From the NCBI GenBank assembly GCA_945918815.1, contig CAMEIU010000024.1, positions 1 to 17,052 of the forward strand: DNA of 17,052 bases. The letters run 5' to 3'. Position numbers and translations under genes: made by a program. The stretch is from an uncultured Clostridia bacterium (GTDB lineage Bacteria > Bacillota > Clostridia > Oscillospirales > Oscillospiraceae). Below the pieces are notes generated by a model. The model was given only the letters and a program-made list of their open reading frames with translations, was not told the DNA's origin and did not search any database. Of this stretch, positions 1-7,912 are shown piece after piece. Within the stretch, counting starts at the first letter, position 1. Each line of letters begins with the position of its first letter.

Positions 1-869
1 TGCAGGAGGCTGTGCGCAAGATCACCGGCAAGGAGCCCTACCGCAACATCAACCCGGACGAGTGCGTCGCTGTCGGCGCCGCGATCCAGGGCGGCGTGCT
101 CGGCGGCGAGGTCAAGGACGTGCTGCTGCTGGACGTCACGCCCCTGTCCCTGGGCATTGAGACCATGGGCGGCGTGTTCACCCGCCTGATCGACCGCAAC
201 ACCACCATCCCCACCAAGAAGAGCCAGATCTTCTCCACCGCCGCTGACGGACAGACCTCCGTGGAGGTCCATGTGCTCCAGGGCGAGCGCGAGATGGCCG
301 CTTACAACAAGACCCTGGGCCGCTTCCAGCTGACCGGCATTTCTCCCGCCCCCCGCGGCGTGCCCCAGATCGAAGTCACCTTTGATATCGACGCCAACGG
401 CATCGTCAACGTGTCCGCCAAGGACCTGGGCACCGGCGCCGAGCAGAAGATCACCATCACCTCTTCCTCCAACCTGAGCAAGGAAGACATCGAGAAGGCC
501 GTGAAGGAGGCCGAGCAGTACGCCGCTGAAGACAAGGCCCGCAAGGAAGAGGTCGACACCCGCAACGCCGGCGACCAGATGGTCTACCAGGCCGAGAAGA
601 CCCTCAGCGAGCTGGGCGACAAGGTCTCCGAGAGCGAGAAGGCCCCTGTGAAGGCCGCCATCGAGCACCTGAAAGAGACCCTGAAGGGCAATGACGTCAA
701 CGCCATCAAGAACGCCACCGAAGAAGCCCAGAAGGCCTTCTACGCCATCAGCGAGAAGCTGTATCAGCAGCAGGCGCCCCAGGGCAACCCCGGCGCGGCC
801 AACAACGCCGGTTCCGCCCCCGACGACGGCGTAGTGGACGCGGACTTCGAAGAGGTCAACGACAACTGA
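1..869 (+). CDS. dnaK: Chaperone protein DnaK (Hsp70), 3' part only
   Basis: Cytosolic ATP-driven Hsp70 chaperone, cut off by the window's left edge; the reading frame is open from base 3, leaving about 288 codons of a normally ~610-residue protein. The visible part starts near the end of the nucleotide-binding domain (KEPYRNINPDECVAVGAAIQGG) and passes through the conserved linker region VKDVLLLDVTPLSLGIET. It then covers the beta substrate-binding domain (TTIPTKKSQIFSTAADGQ, VNVSAKDLGTG) and the helical lid, and ends in the acidic DDGVVDADFEEV tail typical of DnaK. A GTG at 12 is internal, not a start. dnaJ follows on the same strand after about 290 bases, the usual dnaK-dnaJ order, but a repeat element fills the gap. 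Upstream hrcA/grpE and any CIRCE operator would lie outside the window. Identification is certain. Confidence 0.98.
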   Translation, partial: QEAVRKITGKEPYRNINPDECVAVGAAIQGGVLGGEVKDVLLLDVTPLSLGIETMGGVFTRLIDRNTTIPTKKSQIFSTAADGQTSVEVHVLQGEREMAAYNKTLGRFQLTGISPAPRGVPQIEVTFDIDANGIVNVSAKDLGTGAEQKITITSSSNLSKEDIEKAVKEAEQYAAEDKARKEEVDTRNAGDQMVYQAEKTLSELGDKVSESEKAPVKAAIEHLKETLKGNDVNAIKNATEEAQKAFYAISEKLYQQQAPQGNPGAANNAGSAPDDGVVDADFEEVNDN

Positions 870-882
870 TCAGACTGTGTTC

Positions 883-909
883 TCCCGGAGGGGCAATGCT
901 TCTCCGGGA
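883..909 (+). other. Small hairpin after dnaK, flanked by direct repeats
   Basis: An 8-bp perfect stem (TCCCGGAG at 883-890, CTCCGGGA at 902-909) with an 11-base loop lies 13 bases after the dnaK stop. No T-run follows, so it is a poor intrinsic terminator; it could be a 3'-end stabiliser or processing stem. The 9-mer ACTGTGTTC occurs at 874-882 and again at 915-923, so the hairpin sits between direct repeats. Confidence 0.4.
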
Positions 910-925
910 AGTACACTGTGTTCCG

Positions 926-1144
926 ATTGACAATTGACAATGAAGGTATCCGCTGATGCGGATGATTTAAAAATCGCCCGTTTTCAGGTTATTCGTAGGG
1001 GCGACCCTCGCGGTCGCCCAATGGTATGCACGGCGGGCGACCGCAAGGGGCGCCCCTACAGTGTTGATCGATCGTGCATCCACAATTTCATTCCGTCGCG
1101 AAGCGACACAATCATTGTCAATTATCAATTGTCAATTGTCAATT
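926..1144. repeat. MITE-like palindromic element between dnaK and dnaJ
   Basis: The left end reads ATTGACAATTGACAATGA (926-943). Its reverse complement is repeated and extended at the right end (1112-1144, several copies of the TTGTCAAT unit). Inside is a second inverted repeat: 25-base arms at 995-1019 and 1035-1059 that match at 23 positions and carry a GTAGGGGCG outer end. A small GTCGC/GCGAC hairpin lies at 1095-1107. There is no transposase and no convincing gene, so this looks like a non-autonomous miniature element. From memory, similar AATTGACAATT-ended and GTAGGGGCG-type repeats are scattered in Oscillospiraceae genomes. Its right end abuts the dnaJ ribosome binding site. No clear target-site duplication is visible. 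Confidence 0.75.
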
Positions 1145-1161
1145 AAGAAGAGGTGAATCCA

Positions 1162-2310
<1,149 letters not shown>

Positions 2311-2321
2311 ATCAAACCAAC

Positions 2322-2470
2322 AGGGGCTGTTAAGAAAGTCTGTCATTGCGAGCCAGTGCGCACACTGGCGTGGCAATCCGTTCCTTTTTTGACCGTAAAT
2401 TCGACACTTTTTCCATCAAAAAGTTTGTGGTCAAAACGAGAACGCAGATTTTCTTAACAGCCCCTTTTTT
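2322..2470 (+). repeat. Palindromic element downstream of dnaJ, ending in a T-run
   Basis: Terminal arms 2322-2342 and 2445-2465 are inverted repeats of 21 bases (AGGGGCTGTTAAGAAA-type), fully pairable if one G-T pair is allowed. The right arm runs straight into TTTTTT (2465-2470), so the folded RNA would resemble an intrinsic terminator with a very long branched loop. Nested inside is a copy of a dispersed palindrome (2340-2378; GCCAGTG and CACTGGC arms at 2352-2358 and 2363-2369). A smaller A/T hairpin around CTTTTT/AAAAAG and a GACC...GGTC pair are also inside. It is likely a MITE-like insertion now serving as, or replacing, the dnaJ terminator. No coding capacity is credible. Confidence 0.65.
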
Positions 2471-2476
2471 GTGCAT

Positions 2477-2541
2477 CCGTTCCAGTTTCCGCCATGGCGG
2501 GCATAAAACAGTGAATATACACAGTTCTGTCATGGGAACGG
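2477..2541 (+). other. Possible structured leader region before the nucleoside transporter operon
   Basis: CCGTTCC (2477-2483) can pair with GGAACGG (2535-2541), enclosing the palindrome GCCATGGC (2491-2498) and an ACAGTTCTGT mini-hairpin. It matches no riboswitch class that I recognise; in particular the purine riboswitch core is not apparent. The rest of 2542-2596 is A-rich sequence with no further clear signal. It may be leader or simply intergenic DNA. Confidence 0.2.
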
Positions 2542-2574
2542 TCAAAAAACCTGTGAAAAAGAGAAAACCCGGGG

Positions 2575-2603
2575 TGGCTTTTTTTATTCGTTTCATGTAT
2601 AAT
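2575..2603 (+). promoter_or_regulatory. Candidate sigma-A promoter for the nucleoside transport operon
   Basis: A perfect TATAAT -10 hexamer lies at 2598-2603, about 45 bases before the first gene. The -35 at the correct spacing (TGGCTT, 2575-2580, 17-base spacer) is poor, so the promoter is weak or activator-dependent, or the -10 match is fortuitous in an AT-rich patch. Confidence 0.4.
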
Positions 2604-2648
2604 AAATCTATTATTACCTGCCTGAGGTCTTCGGGCGGATAGGGAGTG

Positions 2649-4181
2649 ATGAAATTGGCGGATTATGTCATCGAAATGCTGAACATTACCAAAATCTTCC
2701 CCGGAATCAAGGCGAACGATAACATCACCCTCCAGCTGAAAAAAGGTGAGATTCACGCGCTGCTGGGTGAGAACGGCGCAGGTAAATCCACGCTGATGAG
2801 CGTGCTGTTCGGACTGTATCAGCCGGAAGAGGGCTGCATTAAGAAAAACGGCGAAGTGGTGGAGATCCGAAATCCCAACGACGCCAACGCCCTGAACATC
2901 GGCATGGTCCACCAGCATTTCAAACTGGTGGAGTGCTTCTCCGTCCTGGACAACATCATTCTGGGCGTGGAGCCCAACAAGATGGGCTTCCTGCAGAAGG
3001 CCGACGCCCGGAAAAAGGTCCTGGAGCTGTCGGAGCGGTACGGCCTGAAGGTGGATCCGGACGCCATCGTGGAGGACATCTCCGTGGGCATGCAGCAGCG
3101 GACCGAAATTCTGAAAATGCTCTACCGGGAAAATGAGATTCTCATCTTCGACGAGCCCACCGCCGTCCTGACGCCCCAGGAGATCGACGAGCTCATGCAG
3201 ATCATGAAGAACCTGGCCGCCGAGGGCAAGAGCATCCTATTCATCTCCCACAAGCTGGCGGAGATCATGGCCGTGGCCGACCGCTGCACCGTCCTGCGGA
3301 AAGGCAAGTATATCGGCACCGTCAACACCAAGGACACCACCGTGGAAGAGCTGTCCGCCATGATGGTGGGCCGCCAGGTCAACTTCAAGGTGGACAAGAA
3401 GCCCTCCGAGCCGGGAGAAGTGGTGCTGGACGTCCAGCACGTCACGGTGCCCTCCAAGATTCACAAGAACAACGCCGTGAAGGACGTGTCCTTCCAGGTC
3501 CGCCGGGGCGAGATCGTGTGCCTGGCAGGCATCGAGGGCAACGGCCAGACCCAGTTCGTCCACGCCCTGACCGGCCTGGACAATCTCAGCGCGGGAACCA
3601 TCACCCTCTGCGGCAAGGATATCACCAAAGCCTCCATCCGCAACCGCAGCAAGGCCGGCATGAGCCACATTCCCGAGGACCGGCACAAGCACGGCCTGGT
3701 CCTGGACTACAGCCTGGAACAGAACATGGTCCTGCAGCGGTACTGGGAGCCCCAGTTCCAGAGGAGCGGCTTCATCAAGTTTGACGCCGTGCGGGAGTAT
3801 TCCGACCGGCTCATCGAGCAGTACGACGTCCGCAGCGGCCAGGGCAGCGTCACCATCGCCCGTTCCATGTCCGGCGGCAACCAGCAGAAGGCCATCGTGG
3901 CCCGGGAAATCGACAAGGACCCGGAGCTGCTCATCGCCGTCCAGCCCACCCGCGGCCTGGACGTGGGCGCCATCGAATATATCCATCAGCAGATCGTGGC
4001 CGTGCGGGACGCCGGCAAGGCGGTGCTGCTGGTATCCCTGGAGCTGGATGAGGTCATGAACCTGTCGGACCGGATCCTGGTCATGTATGAGGGAGAGATC
4101 GTGGGTCAGTTCGACCCCAAGACCGTCACCGTCGAGGAGCTGGGCCTCTATATGGCCGGCGCCAAGCGGATGGAAGTATAG
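2649..4181 (+). CDS. Nucleoside/simple-sugar-type ABC transporter ATP-binding protein (NupO/YufO-like)
   Basis: Cytoplasmic double-ATPase subunit of an importer of the RbsA/BMP-associated class; about 510 residues, full length for two fused nucleotide-binding domains. NBD1 has Walker A GENGAGKST (residues 40-48), the shortened signature SVGMQQR and Walker B ILIFDEPTAVLT. NBD2 has a degenerate P-loop (GIEGNGQTQ), signature MSGGNQQK and a Walker B in which QPTRGLD replaces DEPT. This asymmetry is normal for the family. The opening YVIEMLNITKIFPGIKANDN strongly resembles Bacillus subtilis NupO (YufO), a guanosine/nucleoside importer. The start is uncertain: GTG 2646, ATG 2649 and TTG 2655 are in frame, and GGGAG at 2642-2646 is best spaced for the TTG. 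The stop overlaps the ribosome binding site of the next gene. The substrate is inferred from the family and the downstream salvage genes. Confidence 0.93.
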   Translation: MKLADYVIEMLNITKIFPGIKANDNITLQLKKGEIHALLGENGAGKSTLMSVLFGLYQPEEGCIKKNGEVVEIRNPNDANALNIGMVHQHFKLVECFSVLDNIILGVEPNKMGFLQKADARKKVLELSERYGLKVDPDAIVEDISVGMQQRTEILKMLYRENEILIFDEPTAVLTPQEIDELMQIMKNLAAEGKSILFISHKLAEIMAVADRCTVLRKGKYIGTVNTKDTTVEELSAMMVGRQVNFKVDKKPSEPGEVVLDVQHVTVPSKIHKNNAVKDVSFQVRRGEIVCLAGIEGNGQTQFVHALTGLDNLSAGTITLCGKDITKASIRNRSKAGMSHIPEDRHKHGLVLDYSLEQNMVLQRYWEPQFQRSGFIKFDAVREYSDRLIEQYDVRSGQGSVTIARSMSGGNQQKAIVAREIDKDPELLIAVQPTRGLDVGAIEYIHQQIVAVRDAGKAVLLVSLELDEVMNLSDRILVMYEGEIVGQFDPKTVTVEELGLYMAGAKRMEV

Positions 4182-4193
4182 GAGGGCGCGTCC

Positions 4194-5399
4194 ATGAAGA
4201 AAAAGAATACAAGCCCCCTGCTGGAACGGACCAAAGGCGGCCTGACCTCGGTCATCGCCGCGCTGATCTGTATCGTCATCGGCCTGATTTTCGGCCTGGT
4301 ATTTCTGTTCATTCTCGACGCCGAGCACGCCTGGAAGGAGGGCTTCGTCCCCATCATCCAGGCCGGCTTCCGCAACGTGGGCAACGAGACATTGAAAAAG
4401 GTCGGCATGAACTGGGCCACCGTGGGCCAGGAGATCGTGGAGGCTGCGCCGCTGATTATGACCGGCCTGTCCGTGGCCTTTGCCTTCAAGACCGGCCTGT
4501 TCAACATCGGCGCCGCTGGTCAGTACACCGTGGGCGCCTTCGGCGGCCTGTTCTGCGCCATCGTGCTGCATCTGCCCTGGTGGGCCTGCCTGCTGGTAGC
4601 CACCCTGTTCGGCGCGCTCTGGGGCGCAATTCCCGGCCTGTTCAAGGCCTATCTGAACATCAACGAGGTCATCACCTCCATCATGTTCAACTGGATCGGC
4701 CTCTATGCCGTCAACACCCTGATCTATAACCGGGGCAACGGCGTCATGTACAACCTCAAGCAGTCCCAGACCTACGCCCTGAAGGACGTCAGCCCCCGGT
4801 CCCTGATCCCGTCCAAGCTCTTCGGCTGGGATATGTACGGTACATTCAAATACGGCTCCATCTCCATCGCCATCTTCCTGGCAATTCTGGTGGCCGTCGT
4901 GATTCTGGTCATCCTGAACAAGACCACCTTCGGCTATGAGCTGAAGGCCTGCGGCCACAACGCCAGCGCGGCCAAATACGCTGGTATCAACGAAAAGCGC
5001 AGCATCGTCCTGGCCATGGTCATTGCCGGCGCCCTGGCCGGTTTCGGTGCGGGATTGTACTATCTGGCCGGCGGCGCCCAGTGGGATCCCCAGAACTCCA
5101 CGGCGCTGCCCAGCGCGGGCTTCGACGGCATCTCCGTGGCCTTGCTGGCCTCCCTGAATCCCGTGGGCTGCATCTTCTCCGGCCTGTTTATCTCCCATCT
5201 GTCCACCGGCGGCGCCCAGATGACCCAGATCTACTTCCCCAGCGAGATCGCCGACGTAGTCTCCGGCATCATCATTTACCTGTGCGCCTTCTCCAGCCTG
5301 TTCAAGGGCAAGATCCTGTCCCTTTTGAGCAGACCGGCCAAGGCAAAAGAAAAAGCAACGGAACAGACCGCCAAGGAGAAGGAGGGGAATGAGCAATGA
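4194..5399 (+). CDS. Nucleoside ABC transporter permease 1 (NupP/YufP-like, BPD_transp_2 family)
   Basis: Integral membrane subunit of the same importer; 401 residues with a short charged N-terminus, then many hydrophobic helices. Family landmarks are FNIGAAGQYTVGAFGG, followed by NINEVITSIMFNWIG, the coupling region FGYELKACGHNASAAKYAGIN, and a helix with GALAGFGAGLYYLAGG. The C-terminal tail is hydrophilic and rich in Lys, Glu and Ala. AGGAGG at 4180-4185 overlaps the preceding stop and gives good spacing to ATG 4194. The gene ends in an ATGA overlap with permease 2, implying translational coupling and a heteromeric membrane domain. Together with the ATPase it matches the NupOPQ gene order. 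No signal peptide or lipoprotein gene is adjacent, so the substrate-binding protein must be encoded elsewhere. Confidence 0.93.
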   Translation: MKKKNTSPLLERTKGGLTSVIAALICIVIGLIFGLVFLFILDAEHAWKEGFVPIIQAGFRNVGNETLKKVGMNWATVGQEIVEAAPLIMTGLSVAFAFKTGLFNIGAAGQYTVGAFGGLFCAIVLHLPWWACLLVATLFGALWGAIPGLFKAYLNINEVITSIMFNWIGLYAVNTLIYNRGNGVMYNLKQSQTYALKDVSPRSLIPSKLFGWDMYGTFKYGSISIAIFLAILVAVVILVILNKTTFGYELKACGHNASAAKYAGINEKRSIVLAMVIAGALAGFGAGLYYLAGGAQWDPQNSTALPSAGFDGISVALLASLNPVGCIFSGLFISHLSTGGAQMTQIYFPSEIADVVSGIIIYLCAFSSLFKGKILSLLSRPAKAKEKATEQTAKEKEGNEQ

Positions 5400-6325
5400 C
5401 GCTTCTGATTAAATATACCCTGATTTACGGCATCGTTCTGATGCTGGTGGCCCTGGGCGGATGCTTCTCGGAGCATTCCGGCGTCATCAACATCGCCCTG
5501 GAGGGCATCATGGTCGTCGGCGCCATGGCGGGCCTGCTGGTGCTGGTCATGCTGCCGTCTTCCATCGTCGCGTTCTGGCGGGTGTTCCTGAGCATCGCCT
5601 CCGCCGCCCTGGCAGGCTTGCTCTATTCGGCCCTGCTGGCCTTCGCCTCCATCAATTTGAAGGCAGACCAGACCATCGGCGGCACGGCCCTGAACGTGCT
5701 GGCCACGGCCATCGCATTGGTCCTGGTAAAGCGGTACAACAACGGCCTGGGCGGCACCCAGTCTCCCAAGCTGAGCTTCGCCAACGGCGATTTCCTGTTC
5801 ACCATCGGACCCATCACCGTCAACGTGTTCCTGTTCATCGGCCTGATTCTGCTGGTGGTCGCCGCCATCGTCCTCTACCGCACCCGCTTCGGCCTGCGGC
5901 TCATGGCCTGCGGCGAGCATCCCCAGGCGGCGGACTCCGTGGGCATAAACGTGTACAAGATGCGCTGGGCCGGTGTCCTGATCTCCGGCTTCCTGGGCGG
6001 CATCGGCGGCCTGGCCTACATCGTCCCGGCAGCCCAGATCTGGAACTTCGAGGTGGGTGTCTCCGGCATGGGCTTCCTGGCCCTGGCGGTCATGATCTTC
6101 GGCCAGTGGAAGCCGGGCCGGATTTTCCTGGCGGCCATGTTCTTCGCCGTGTTCAAGGCCCTGGCCAATATCTATGACTCCACCTTCCTCAGCGCTTTGA
6201 ACCTGACCAAGGAGATCTACAACATGATGCCCTTCCTGGCATCCATGATCATCCTGGCCTTCACCTCCAAGAAATCCCGCGCCCCCAAAGCAGAGGGTGC
6301 CCCCTACGATAAGGGCATGCGCTAA
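5396..6325 (+). CDS. Nucleoside ABC transporter permease 2 (NupQ/YufQ-like, BPD_transp_2 family)
   Basis: Second membrane subunit of the importer; 309 residues, typical for the smaller partner of this class. Visible landmarks are SGVINIALEGIMVVGAMAG (the NIxLEG motif of the family), ADQTIGGTALNVLATAIA, the coupling loop RTRFGLRLMACGEHPQAADSVGIN, and a last hydrophobic stretch before a basic tail. Its ATG at 5396 overlaps the TGA of permease 1, and a GGAGAAGGAGGGG stretch lies just upstream. A hairpin and a repeat follow before the phosphorylase gene, so the transporter could be transcribed separately from the salvage enzymes or end in partial termination. The nucleoside substrate is an inference from relatives and neighbours. 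Confidence 0.93.
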   Translation: MTLLIKYTLIYGIVLMLVALGGCFSEHSGVINIALEGIMVVGAMAGLLVLVMLPSSIVAFWRVFLSIASAALAGLLYSALLAFASINLKADQTIGGTALNVLATAIALVLVKRYNNGLGGTQSPKLSFANGDFLFTIGPITVNVFLFIGLILLVVAAIVLYRTRFGLRLMACGEHPQAADSVGINVYKMRWAGVLISGFLGGIGGLAYIVPAAQIWNFEVGVSGMGFLALAVMIFGQWKPGRIFLAAMFFAVFKALANIYDSTFLSALNLTKEIYNMMPFLASMIILAFTSKKSRAPKAEGAPYDKGMR

Positions 6326-6334
6326 GCTTTTTCG

Positions 6335-6366
6335 CACCCGTGTGCTGTATCAGCGGCGCACGGGTG
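6335..6366 (+). terminator. Hairpin after permease 2 (weak or partial terminator)
   Basis: CACCCGTG (6335-6342) pairs with CACGGGTG (6359-6366), extended inward by three more pairs including a G-T. Only a short T stretch (GTGGTTT) follows, so read-through into the phosphorylase gene is plausible. It may set different expression levels for the transporter and the enzymes. Confidence 0.45.
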
Positions 6367-6425
6367 TGGTTTACCCGGACAGCAACCGGCCCCGCGGCGA
6401 AAAATGGGGCTTGACGGTGTGTGGT

Positions 6426-6522
6426 ACTGCCAATGTAGGGTGCGGCGACCCGACGCGCCGTTTGGCAGTTGGTTCCAGGACGCAGCTGCATACAGCGGCA
6501 CGTCCAGTGGCCGTGCCCTACA
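6426..6522. repeat. Short palindromic (TGTAGGG-ended) element inside the salvage locus
   Basis: TGTAGGGTGCGGC (6434-6446) is mirrored, with two differences, by the reverse complement of the segment ending CCGTGCCCTACA (6509-6522). A nested pair, ACTGCCAA (6426-6433) and TTGGCAGT (6462-6469), could form a separate stem. No gene is credible here. The GTAGGG ends recall the inner arms of the element at 926-1144, so the two may be members of related repeat families. Confidence 0.5.
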
Positions 6523-6599
6523 GAAAGCTGTACATCAAAAACTCCCCATTTTCCGGCGCATATCCGTATTCTATTCCAATTGTTTAGGAGGAACCTGCC

Positions 6600-7898
6600 A
6601 TGCGGATGGTAGATATCATTGCAAAAAAACGCGACGGCGGCGTGCTGACGGATGAGGAAATCCGCTTCCTGATCCGGGGCTACACCGACGGCTCCATTCC
6701 CGATTACCAGATGGCCGCCTGGGCCATGGCCGTGTATTTCAAAGGCATGACGGACCATGAGACCGCCGTCCTGACCGACGCCATGATGCACTCCGGCGAC
6801 ACGGTGGATTTGCGCTGCTTCGGCCATCTGTCCGTGGATAAGCATTCCACCGGCGGCGTCGGCGACAAGACCACCCTGATCGTGGCCCCCATTGTGGCGG
6901 CCCTCGGCGGCAAGCTGGCGAAGATGTCCGGCCGCGGCCTGGGCCACACCGGCGGCACCGTGGATAAGCTGGAGTCCATTCCCGGCTTTCGGGCCACCCT
7001 GTCTCCCGAGGCCTTTGAGCGGCAGGTGCAGGACATCGGCGTGGCCGTCATCGGCCAGAGCGGCAACCTGACCCCGGCGGACAAAAAGCTCTACGCCCTG
7101 CGGGACGTCACCGCCACCATCGATTCTATTCCCCTGATCGCGTCCTCTGTCATGTCCAAGAAGCTGGCGGCGGGGGCCCAGTCCATTGTGCTGGACGTCA
7201 AATGCGGCTCCGGCGCGTTTATGAAGACCGAGGCCGACGGCAAAAAACTGGCGGAAAAGATGGTGGCCATCGGCAAGGCCTGCGGCCGCAGCGTGGCGGC
7301 CCTCATCACAAATATGGACATTCCGCTCGGAAACAACGTGGGCAATGCCCTGGAGGTCATGGAGGCCGTGGAGGTCCTGAAAGGCAAGCGGGGCGACCTG
7401 AGAGAGATCTGCACCGCCCTGGCTTCCACCCTCCTGTCCCTGTGCCACGGCTGGAGCCACGCCGACGCGGTCCATGCCGTCAACGAAGCCCTCGACTCCG
7501 GCCTGGCCTTCCGCACCATGGAAGCCTGGATCGCCGCCCAGGGCGGCGACGCCAAGGCCCTGACCGACTTCTCCCTTCTGCCCCAGGCGGCGGTCTGCCA
7601 TGGGGTGAAGGCGCCCCGGAGCGGATACCTCCGCCATATGGATGCGGAAAAGGTGGGCATCAGCTCGTCCCTCCTGGGTGCGGGCCGCATGAAAAAAGAG
7701 GATCCCATCGACTACGCGGCCGGAATCGTCCTGGAGAAGAAGACCGGAGACCATGTGGAGGCAGGGGAGACCCTGGCCTGGCTGTACACCAATGAAGAGC
7801 GCCGGATCCGGGGGGCGGAGGACCTGTTCCTGTCGGCCCTGGAATGGGGCGAGGCCGCCCCGGCCAAGGCCCCGCTGATCTATGAGATCGTTCGGTAA
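6600..7898 (+). CDS. pdp: Pyrimidine-nucleoside phosphorylase
   Basis: Cytosolic enzyme of nucleoside salvage that splits uridine, deoxyuridine or thymidine with phosphate into base and (deoxy)ribose-1-phosphate; 432 residues, the usual length. The N-terminus MRMVDIIAKKRDGG and the substrate-region motifs KHSTGGVGDKTTL (81-93) and MSGRGLGHTGGTVDKLES (109-126) are diagnostic for the thymidine/pyrimidine phosphorylase family. The helical domain also has SVMSKKLAAGA and VKCGSGAFMK, and a C-terminal lipoyl-like domain (KKTGDHVEAGETLAWLYT) is present. The sequence resembles Firmicute Pdp more than DeoA, but pure thymidine phosphorylase activity cannot be excluded. GGAGGAACCTGCC before ATG 6600 gives a good start. 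The uridine kinase gene follows 14 bases after the stop, and the upstream transporter would supply the substrate. Confidence 0.95.
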   Translation: MRMVDIIAKKRDGGVLTDEEIRFLIRGYTDGSIPDYQMAAWAMAVYFKGMTDHETAVLTDAMMHSGDTVDLRCFGHLSVDKHSTGGVGDKTTLIVAPIVAALGGKLAKMSGRGLGHTGGTVDKLESIPGFRATLSPEAFERQVQDIGVAVIGQSGNLTPADKKLYALRDVTATIDSIPLIASSVMSKKLAAGAQSIVLDVKCGSGAFMKTEADGKKLAEKMVAIGKACGRSVAALITNMDIPLGNNVGNALEVMEAVEVLKGKRGDLREICTALASTLLSLCHGWSHADAVHAVNEALDSGLAFRTMEAWIAAQGGDAKALTDFSLLPQAAVCHGVKAPRSGYLRHMDAEKVGISSSLLGAGRMKKEDPIDYAAGIVLEKKTGDHVEAGETLAWLYTNEERRIRGAEDLFLSALEWGEAAPAKAPLIYEIVR

Positions 7899-7912
7899 AA
7901 GGAGGCAGACCC

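Noticed and set aside
926..1144. CRISPR-like array from the repeated TTGTCAAT units
   Set aside because: The units are short, contiguous and at the ends of an inverted-repeat element; there are no regular spacers and no cas genes.
934..1146. 70-codon frame within the dnaK-dnaJ spacer
   Set aside because: It is composed entirely of the palindromic repeat element and has no Shine-Dalgarno sequence.
2471..2600. Purine-type riboswitch before the nucleoside transporter
   Set aside because: The three-way-junction core and kissing loops are not visible, and no terminator follows the pairing region.
2346..2642. 98-codon frame downstream of dnaJ
   Set aside because: It spans the repeat element and the putative promoter region; no homology is recognisable.
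3237..5396. 719-codon minus-strand open frame across the transporter genes
   Set aside because: It is antisense to two well-supported ABC genes, is low-complexity (Gly/Asp/Gln/His-rich), matches no family and has no start signals; GC-rich third positions create it.
5276..7754. Two long minus-strand frames over permease 2 and pdp (5276-6337, 6261-7754)
   Set aside because: Both are antisense to conserved genes, with skewed His/Gln/Gly composition and no ribosome binding site.
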